This document shows, piece after piece, positions 1-6,500 of a stretch of 10,313 nucleotides of DNA (the stretch's first letter is position 1; each line of letters starts with the position of its first letter). The position numbers were made by a program, and so were the translations under genes. This stretch comes from Methylovirgula sp. GTDB taxonomy: Bacteria; Pseudomonadota; Alphaproteobacteria; Rhizobiales; Beijerinckiaceae. A model generated the notes under the pieces. The model searched no databases. It worked only from the letters and a program-made list of their open reading frames with translations, and was not told the origin of the DNA. The DNA lies in NCBI GenBank assembly GCA_030044485.1, contig JASHVQ010000077.1, positions 1-10,313 on the forward strand, written 5' to 3'.

Positions 1-959
1 GCGGCGCTGGGGGGTTTATCGGCAGTCACCTCGTCAAACGTTTGAAGAGCGAGGGTTTCTGGGTTCTCGGGGTAGACCTGAAGTTTCCGCAGTTCTCCTG
101 CACGCAAGCCGATGACTTTGTCATTGGCGATTTGCGCGACCCTCTTGTCTGCGCCGCCATTGTAGACCAGCCTTTCGACGAAGTTTACCAGCTTGCCGCC
201 GACATGGGCGGAGCCGGTTACATCCTCACCGGCGAGCATGATGCCGACATCATGCACGATTCGGCGACCATAAACCTGAACATGCTTGACGTTTGTCGGC
301 GGAGTTTCGTCAAGCGGATCTTCTATTCCTCGTCGGCTTGCGTTTATCCCGTCCACAACCAAGAAGATCCGGATAATCCCAATTGCGCCGAAGACAGTGC
401 ATATCCCGCCGCGCCCGACTCGGAATACGGGTGGGAGAAGCTGTTCGGAGAGAGATTGTATCTCGCTTACGCTCGCAATTACGGAATGACGGTGCGCATC
501 GCGCGCTACCACAATATTTTCGGTCCGGAGGGCACGTGGATCGGCGGCCGCGAAAAGGCACCGGCGGCGCTCTGCCGCAAGATCGCCATGGCTCCGGCCG
601 GGGGCGCGCTCGAAATATGGGGCGACGGATCGCATACGCGCTCGTTCCTCTATATTGACGATTGTATCGAAGGCACACTCCGACTTATGCGGTCTGATTT
701 CGCCGGGCCGGTAAACATCGGTTCGGAAGAAATGATAAGAATTGACGATCTTGCCCGTCTCATTATGCGCATCGCCGGCAAGGACCTTAGCCTCCATTAC
801 GTTCCCGGTCCCGTGGGTGTGAGGGGTCGCAATTCCGATAATCGCTTGATCAGGGACAAGCTTGATTGGTCGCCAAGCCGGCCGCTCTCCGTCGGCCTTG
901 CAGATACCTATCTGTGGATCGACGAACAGGTCCGCGCAAACGAACTCGCGGCTGTTTAG
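1..959 (+). CDS. GDP-mannose 3,5-epimerase-like NAD-dependent sugar epimerase, 5' end missing
   Basis: This extended short-chain dehydrogenase would epimerise GDP-D-mannose to GDP-L-galactose or GDP-L-gulose (EC 5.1.3.18) in the cytoplasm. The reading frame is open to the left edge: from base 3 it reads GAGGFIGSHLVKRL, the Rossmann GxxGxxG NAD-binding loop. The TTG at 42 is therefore internal and the true start lies outside the window. Numbering from that TTG, ADMGGAGY (53-60), SSSAC (96-100), catalytic YxxxK (Tyr129, Lys133), HNIFGPEGTWIGGREKAPAA (157-176), WGDGSHTRSF (193-202) and PGPVGVRGRNSDN (255-267) follow in order. They match what I recall of plant GDP-mannose 3,5-epimerase, including the general acid/base pair Cys100 and Lys172 and the phosphate-binding Arg around 261-263. 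The gene ends 7 bp before the next one, a probable operon. A related GDP-sugar epimerase/reductase is the main alternative, but the Cys/Lys pair argues against GDP-fucose synthase. Confidence 0.85.
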   Translation, partial: GAGGFIGSHLVKRLKSEGFWVLGVDLKFPQFSCTQADDFVIGDLRDPLVCAAIVDQPFDEVYQLAADMGGAGYILTGEHDADIMHDSATINLNMLDVCRRSFVKRIFYSSSACVYPVHNQEDPDNPNCAEDSAYPAAPDSEYGWEKLFGERLYLAYARNYGMTVRIARYHNIFGPEGTWIGGREKAPAALCRKIAMAPAGGALEIWGDGSHTRSFLYIDDCIEGTLRLMRSDFAGPVNIGSEEMIRIDDLARLIMRIAGKDLSLHYVPGPVGVRGRNSDNRLIRDKLDWSPSRPLSVGLADTYLWIDEQVRANELAAV

Positions 960-966
960 TTTCTAG

Positions 967-2001
967 ATGATGGCGCAATGGCTCTCGACGCTGTTCAATC
1001 GCCCGGGCCGCAGCCGGCAAACGCAATCCAAGCCCTTAGATCCCGGTCCTTTTACCTTCATACCGCATGAAGGGGGGCTTTTTTCGAACTTCAATTTCAT
1101 GGTTGGAGAGATGTATCTCGGGCGCATCGTCTACCCGCTCTTTTCTTATAAGGAGCTTAGCAAGCGCTACGGGACGTTGCAGCAGTTCGCCTACGTCGAT
1201 AGTCGATGCGATAATTCCTGGTTCGAGTTTTTCCAACCGATCGCTTACTCGGCCGGCGACCAAACTCATTTGGATACGAAACGGCTCTTTGCGTTGCCGA
1301 GCACCTGGGGCGAGCCCGCATCGCCGGAATTTCGGTTGCCTGCCGCGACGATGCGCCTTTATGCGGGAAGCGACTTCGCGGCCTGGAGGCTCGCGGTGCA
1401 CGGCTCCATTGCCGACAAGATTCGAGTCACCGACGAAATAGGCAAAACAGTCGATCAGATGATTGGTAGGATGCGGGGACGGCGGGTTGGCATACACGTC
1501 AGACATCCGGCGCACTTCGTCGAACAAGGAGACGTGTTCTTTAGGGACTATTTTCAGGCAATCGATGCAATTCGAAAACATTATCCAGAATCAAGCTTAT
1601 TCCTTGCGACCGACAATGAACTTGCCCTGAACATGTTTCAATCGAGGTATCGCGACGCATTGGCGTTTTACCCGGCGTTCATCCGGCAGTCGGCGGACAG
1701 CATTTTGGAATGGGCTTATTCTATGGCGCACGACACGCCGGACGCTTTCGGATTTGTCGGCGCCCGCGGATTCCAAACGCATCAAATGTTAGCGGCGACA
1801 GGCTGCGGCGCAGACGGTATCCGAGCCGGAAAGGAAGCCGTCACAGATCTGTTCACGCTAGCCGCGTGCGACGATTTTGTCTGTACGGCTTCCAACTTCA
1901 CCCTGGCGTGTTCTTTTCTCAATCCAAACCAGCAGCTACACCTCGTATCGAAGGGAGCAAGTTATCGATCTATGCTCACCGATCTCGCTCGAAACTCATG
2001 A
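967..2001 (+). CDS. GT23/NodZ-like (alpha-1,6-fucosyltransferase-type) glycosyltransferase
   Basis: This 344-residue soluble protein is probably an inverting GT-B enzyme using a GDP-sugar donor. Three features of the fucosyltransferase superfamily (GT11/GT23/GT65/GT68) appear in order. An N-terminal GGLFSNFNF (36-44) resembles the 'GG(L/F).SN.N' opening of bacterial members. The donor-binding segment VGIHVRH (174-180) corresponds to the HxRR(x)D motif, although the second Arg is replaced by His. LFLATDN (211-217) and DLFTLAACDDFVCTASNFT (294-312) resemble NodZ/FUT8 motifs II and III. No signal peptide or membrane segment is evident. The start is ATG at 967, with a second in-frame ATG at 970. 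There is no clear Shine-Dalgarno sequence, and the 7-bp gap after the epimerase stop suggests translational coupling. The neighbour suggests GDP-L-galactose as donor, though GDP-L-fucose is equally compatible with the fold. Family assignment is fairly sure; donor and acceptor are unknown. Confidence 0.7.
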   Translation: MMAQWLSTLFNRPGRSRQTQSKPLDPGPFTFIPHEGGLFSNFNFMVGEMYLGRIVYPLFSYKELSKRYGTLQQFAYVDSRCDNSWFEFFQPIAYSAGDQTHLDTKRLFALPSTWGEPASPEFRLPAATMRLYAGSDFAAWRLAVHGSIADKIRVTDEIGKTVDQMIGRMRGRRVGIHVRHPAHFVEQGDVFFRDYFQAIDAIRKHYPESSLFLATDNELALNMFQSRYRDALAFYPAFIRQSADSILEWAYSMAHDTPDAFGFVGARGFQTHQMLAATGCGADGIRAGKEAVTDLFTLAACDDFVCTASNFTLACSFLNPNQQLHLVSKGASYRSMLTDLARNS

Positions 2002-2035
2002 GGCGGGCGAGTAGCGCTCTCGAGTGCCAGCCGCC
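2002..2035. terminator. Possible bidirectional terminator hairpin between convergent genes
   Basis: In the 44-bp gap between the convergent glycosyltransferase genes, GGCGG (2002-2006) can pair with CCGCC (2031-2035). An inner CGAG (2008-2011) can pair with CTCG (2019-2022) around a 7-base loop. The stem is interrupted by an asymmetric internal loop and there is no T-tract on either strand. This is only a weak candidate, supported mainly by its position. Confidence 0.2.
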
Positions 2036-2045
2036 CTCTGCTGAT

Positions 2046-3029
2046 TTAGAGCTTGTCCCCTCGCAAAGTCCTGGCAATTCGCTTTAGCAGATTCGTCTTT
2101 CTCAAACGCGCTGTCGGGGTGACGATAAAGTCGAGCATTTCGGGGAGTGCCCGCTGCCAGCTTTCGAATCCGCGCTCGATTGTTGCGCGAGCCCGAGCGC
2201 CGATTTCGTGGATGTGCGACAGATCGAGAGCGTGCCTCTGATCAAGTGAATAGAGAATGCCATTTTCTCCGCTGGCAATATACTCGTTCATCGTTGGAAA
2301 ATCAGGCGAGACGACGCAGAGACCGGACGCCATCGCCTCCAGATAGCCCATTCCGATGCCTTCGACAGGTCGCGGTGCGAACCACAGGTTGCTCTCGCTT
2401 ACCAGGCGTCGGTACGTGGATCGGTCTTTGAACCCATCCGTAATCTCATGCCGGGCGATATTTATCGGCCAGTTTGAAATGGCGAGCCGTGCCTGCCCGA
2501 GGTCGGGCGCGTTGTGAACGATGAGCTTTTCTATTGCGGTCGTCCCGCACAGATCGAATATGAGATTGGCGTCGATTACGCTCCGCCTGTACCAGAAAAG
2601 TGCGCGGACGCCTTTGTTCGCGGCCGTGACCTGAAATTCGGCGGGATCTGGAAAGAATTGGAAGTAGCGGCTCATGCCGCCTCTTTGTTCGATCTCCCGA
2701 TGCAATTTTCTGCAGAATGATAAGCATTTGGCTTTCTCGAACTGGCGCAGCCAATAGAATGTGGACCCGTTCCAAAGGGCGTCATACATCGGGACGAAAA
2801 GCATGTTGTCATGATTGCCCGACAGCACGTCGAATGCTTCGGGGACTTGCCAGATGACGATCAGGTCGTACTCGGTTTCGTCGAACCCCGTCCTCCAGTC
2901 ATTTTGTCCGCCGCACCACGACTGGTCATAGAAGCACCGAACCGGGCCAATTTTGGAAAGCAAATCTAAAAAGAAGCCAGCCGATCCGGTAATCTCATGA
3001 TACGAGTGGTCGATCATTGCTATGCGCAT
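2046..3029 (-). CDS. GT4-like glycosyltransferase (GT-B fold)
   Basis: This 327-residue glycosyltransferase is probably retaining and uses a nucleotide-sugar donor in surface glycan assembly. The N-terminal MRIAMIDHSYHEITGSAGFF has the first beta strand and acceptor-side loop typical of GT-B enzymes. In the C-terminal half, APRPVEGIGMGYLEAMASG holds the E-x7-E donor motif (Glu223 and Glu231 from this start). VSPDFPTMNEYIASGENGIL then follows, as in GT4 enzymes. The frame stays open upstream to 3224, but those 65 residues precede a textbook GT-B N-terminus and look non-coding. I therefore start at ATG 3029, although no strong Shine-Dalgarno sequence lies before it. A TTG two codons upstream is an alternative. 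No transmembrane segment is seen; the basic C-terminus (RLRKTNLLKRIARTLRGDK) could contact the membrane surface. The gene is convergent with the NodZ-like gene. Donor and acceptor cannot be told. Confidence 0.75.
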   Translation of the reverse strand: MRIAMIDHSYHEITGSAGFFLDLLSKIGPVRCFYDQSWCGGQNDWRTGFDETEYDLIVIWQVPEAFDVLSGNHDNMLFVPMYDALWNGSTFYWLRQFEKAKCLSFCRKLHREIEQRGGMSRYFQFFPDPAEFQVTAANKGVRALFWYRRSVIDANLIFDLCGTTAIEKLIVHNAPDLGQARLAISNWPINIARHEITDGFKDRSTYRRLVSESNLWFAPRPVEGIGMGYLEAMASGLCVVSPDFPTMNEYIASGENGILYSLDQRHALDLSHIHEIGARARATIERGFESWQRALPEMLDFIVTPTARLRKTNLLKRIARTLRGDKL

Positions 3030-3233
3030 GGACAACTCATTCGCCGGTAGAAAATGAGGAAATAGCACGACCGCATATTTGTCATCGCCGTGTTTCTCGG
3101 CAAAAGCTGCTGATTGCGCCTCGGCGCCGGCGCAGAAAGCCTCGGGTCGCAGGGGGACAGGATGGCGCCGTAATTGGTGGAACGCCGACCTCGAGGGCCC
3201 AATGATCCGGCGCGGACCAAGCAAGCTTCGGAC

Positions 3234-3257
3234 GCCGATATTTTGTGGTATATCGGC
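3234..3257. repeat. Perfect inverted repeat, 8-bp arms, 8-bp spacer
   Basis: GCCGATAT (3234-3241) and ATATCGGC (3250-3257) are exact reverse complements around TTTGTGGT. There is no adjacent T-run, so a simple intrinsic terminator is unlikely. The arms and centre-to-centre distance of 16 bp would suit a dimeric repressor or activator site. A weak TATCTA box lies just beside it on the minus strand. Its function is inferred, not shown. Confidence 0.45.
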
Positions 3258-3258
3258 C

Positions 3259-3289
3259 TAGATAGGTGCCAGTGTATTTGGTAAAACAA
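3259..3289 (-). promoter_or_regulatory. Weak sigma70-like promoter candidate for the GT4-like gene
   Basis: Read on the minus strand, TTGTTT (3289-3284) and TATCTA (3264-3259) are separated by 19 bp, longer than the optimal 17. The inverted repeat at 3234-3257 starts immediately downstream and would cover the transcription start, an arrangement typical of repressor operators. The leader to the GT4-like start would be about 220 nt. Matches this loose occur by chance, so confidence is low. Confidence 0.2.
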
Positions 3290-3346
3290 CGAACTAGCGC
3301 GCAAGTTTGAAATCGTTCTTGCGGCGCCAAGAAGCCATCCCCGGAA

Positions 3347-3384
3347 GGCCAAAACCGCCCGAAACGTCCGAAAAAGCCCAAAAC
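3347..3384. repeat. Helically phased A-tracts (quasi-tandem 9-10 bp units)
   Basis: Four units can be read in succession: GGCCAAAACC (3347-3356), GCCCGAAACG (3357-3366), TCCGAAAAA (3367-3375) and GCCCAAAAC (3376-3384). The A-tracts are centred near 3352.5, 3363, 3373 and 3381.5, so they recur about once per helical turn. Such phasing is known to bend DNA intrinsically. The block lies 157-194 bp upstream of the PEP carboxykinase start. It could be an upstream promoter or nucleoid-protein element, or a decayed micro-repeat. Confidence 0.4.
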
Positions 3385-3529
3385 AAGGGTCGCCCGGCGA
3401 GCCGCGCGGGTGCCTTCGTTCGATCGGATGGTCTCCTCTGCCCGGGGAAATGCGGCGAGCGAATATCGCGCACGTGAAAGGGCGCTACCCGGAGCGGCTG
3501 TTGACGAATGACTTCTCCGGGAAGACCTT

Positions 3530-3534
3530 GAGGA
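3530..3534 (+). promoter_or_regulatory. Shine-Dalgarno site GAGGA for the PEP carboxykinase gene
   Basis: GAGGA ends 6 bases before the ATG at 3541, an optimal spacing. This favours 3541 over the in-frame ATG at 3562 as the start. Confidence 0.65.
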
Positions 3535-3540
3535 CGCTGA

Positions 3541-6500
3541 ATGAACTCGGGGGCGGCAGGCATGGAGCTGGAACGCGTCGCGGGACTGAAGGCGGACGGG
3601 TCGGTCTGGCTGCCGCAACGCCCCGCTGCCATCAGTTCGATCCTGCTCAAGCTCGCGGCCATGGGCGTCCGGATCCCGGAGGACAATGGCGACGAGGAAT
3701 TGCTCCACCTGGCGGGCGATCTTTTCGCGCGCTACCGCGAGCAGACCCGGCTGCTCTCGCACCATCTTTGCCCCGCCGATGCGCGAATTCAGCGCTACAT
3801 CGACAAGCTCCTTGCCGACAGCGCGGCTGCCAAGCCGGTGCGCCTGCCCGCCGAGACCTTCATTCTCGACCAATACGGGCTCGCTCGGGAACTGTCGCTC
3901 CCCGTGGACGCGGATGCCTGGCACAATGAGCTCGTGTCGAGCTACCGGCTCGACAATGGAGTCCTGCACAACCCGGTCAGCGACCGGCGCACCACGCAGG
4001 GAGTCTTTCACGTGGCCGAGGGCGGCCTTCCGATTCCGGCGGATAAAATCCGCGTGCCGCTCGCCACCTATCTGCGGCTCCTGGAGGAGGCGCTCCGCCC
4101 GCCGCCCGAGTTCCTGCGCCTGCCGTTCACCGCCAACTGGCCCGATCCGGTCGAGACCATGGTTTCGCTGCTGCTGCGGCCGCTCGTTTGTCCCGAGGTG
4201 CCGGAGATCTCCTCCGAAAAGCGCACCGAGATCCGCTTCTTCGTTCCCGGCGGACTGGTCTCGAACCTCGACTTCGTGGAGAGCATCTTCGGCAATGCCG
4301 GAGATCCCTATCTGCCCGCCAATGACGCCGGGCTCGACGTGGACGGCTGGACCGGCCACAGCGGCTGCGTGATTCTTGCGCCGCATCTGACGCGATTGAA
4401 GAAGAAGGACGTCGGCCTGCCGCATACGAGCGACGCCACCGAGGCGCAACGCGCGGCGGGCATGTGCTGGGCGGAGGAGAACGAACTCTACAACGAGGGT
4501 CGGCCGTTCAAGATCACCTCGCGCGACATGGACGGGGTGATGGTGACCATCCTCGCCGACAACTACTTCGGCTATTGCAAGAAGGAAGTGAAGACCCAGA
4601 TCGGCTACAGCGCGAACCTGTTCGGCGGAGCCGAAGAGGAGCACGCCGGCGGGGCGCTGGCGTTCGCGACCTTCAGCCTCGGCGACCGGTTCGTTCCCGA
4701 TCTCGTGCGGATCCCGAGCGCCAAGCACCGGTTGGCAACCGTGCTCGCGCTCTTGGGAGAACGCGCCAAGGTTAACCCGTCGGGTTACGCCACCGACGCG
4801 ATTTATCCCGAAATCCACTACATGCCGGAGGACATGGAGATAGACATCCACCGCCAGGACATCACCTGGACCAAGGATGGCGGGAGCCAACACCTGAAGC
4901 TCCTGCCCGGCCGGATCTACATCCATCCGAGCGGCTACAAGGTCCGCATGGCCAAGTACGGAGCGGCGCCGAGCTGGCGGCTGATCGGCACGGTTCCCGA
5001 GGGCGTGTTCTGCCACAAGCCCTGCACCGTCTCCGGCGGCGGCAAATCGGAGATCAGCAAAAGCCTGGTGGACGCCGTGCTGCCGGGTTCGTTCTACGTG
5101 CGCAGCTTCGAGGAGGACATGGCGCTGGTCGAGGAGATCTTCGACCGCGACTACGACGATGCGCGCCTGCCCGACCTGCGCGCCGGCAACGGCGGTCCTT
5201 CCCGGCCGATCCTGTCGCCGGAGCGTTCGCTCGGCTCGGTGATCAAGCTGCTCACGCCCAACCCCGCCGAGTTCACGCCCAAATACAATGCCTGGCTCGA
5301 GAGCATCCCGAACCACGTGCGCGCGCTGGTCTTTGTGATCAAGCGCTTCTATTGGCCCGAGTGGGGCAAGGATTGGCGTCGACACTTCAGCGTCGACATC
5401 ATCAACGGCGCCCCCGGCCACGAACTCAAATACGAGGGGCGGCGGCTCGTCGCCAACTACCTTCGCATCGGCCGTCAAGAGGATGGTTCCTGGCGGACCT
5501 ACAAGCTGAGACAGGACTTCGTCGCCGCCGACAAGGTGCAGATGGAGGACGACATCACCGCCACGGTGGTGGTCCCGGCGCGGCGTCTCGTAGGACTGCC
5601 GGGCGAATATGACGGGCACCCGAGCCTCAAATTGGCGCAGAACTGCGAGTTCAGGCTCTTCCAGCGCCCCGACGACGCCATTCATCCGGGGCTCGACCGG
5701 CAGACCGAGGAAGACATGGCAAACCCCGGGCTCTTCTGCTCCAACTTTCAGCCTCTCACCCGCGACGACGCCCGCGCCATCGTCGAGGACGTCGCGGTGC
5801 AAGACGGCTTTACGCTTCCGATGCGCGAACACGTGGCGCGGAATGCGGCTCGCGCCGGCGCTGGTTATTCGATCTGCTCGGCCGAGCCGCGGCTCGTCAA
5901 TGGCAAGCCCACCAAGAATCCGCGTTATCTGCAGCTGCGGCCCGATCTGGCACGGCCGCGCGACCGCTACGTCGCGGAGATGGGCGCGCGGCTCTACCGC
6001 GAGCTCCCGCTTCACGCGCCGGCGCTATTCCCGGTGATCAGCGTGCTGTCAGGGCGCCGCAACAACCGGCCGGAGGAAGGCATCCGGCCGCTCTGCGTCT
6101 ACGGGCCCATCCACTATCAGGAGCTGCCGGAGCTGTTCATGGACTACGTGTGCTCGGTGACAGGCACGTCACCCAGCACCACGGGCGCCGGATCCGAGGG
6201 CGCACTCACCAAAGGACCGTTCAACGCCATCCAGACGACGGCCGATCTCAACAATGCGCTCGTCTCCATGCTGCTCACCGGCTTTGGGGGCTTCAGCTCC
6301 GCCGCCGGCTTCATCGGCCCGCGCCTGCGCGTCGACCACGACATCAGCCTGCTGATCCCCGAGATCTGGTGCAGGCTGTTCCCGCACGAGCGCGACCCCA
6401 AGCGGCTGATCGAGGCCGGACATCTGGAGAAGCTCGAAGACTATACCAATGCCGGAAGGCAGGTGCTGGCCAGCCGCCTCGGCTACCGCATCACGGCCAA

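Larger units (their letters stand above)
3030..3540. other. Intergenic region between divergent genes, no convincing gene
   Basis: About 510 bp separate the minus-strand GT4-like gene from the plus-strand PEP carboxykinase gene. Short open frames exist on both strands, but none has a recognisable product, a good start with ribosome-binding site, or a sensible protein composition. The stretch holds an inverted repeat at 3234-3257, a weak minus-strand promoter candidate beside it, phased A-tracts at 3347-3384, and the ribosome-binding site of the downstream gene. Both flanking genes should have their promoters here. I looked for transposase remnants and terminal repeats and recognised none. Confidence 0.6.

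Noticed and set aside
3030..3224. 65-residue N-terminal extension of the GT4-like gene
   Set aside because: A typical GT-B N-terminus begins at the ATG at 3029. The extension is Pro/Arg/Ala-rich with no signal peptide or homologous feature.
3311..3511. Plus-strand open frame with a Lys/Pro-rich basic stretch before the PEPCK gene
   Set aside because: It has no good start codon before the basic part, and its composition is explained by the A-tract repeats. No ribosome-binding site supports it.
3030..3540. Possible insertion-sequence remnant
   Set aside because: No transposase motif, matched terminal repeats or target duplication could be recognised on either side of the PEPCK gene.
3082..6015. 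A very long minus-strand open frame (977 codons) opposite the PEPCK gene
   Set aside because: It is a shadow of the high third-position GC of the plus-strand gene. Its translation is rich in Arg, Val, Gly and His without domain motifs, and it runs through the intergenic region as well.
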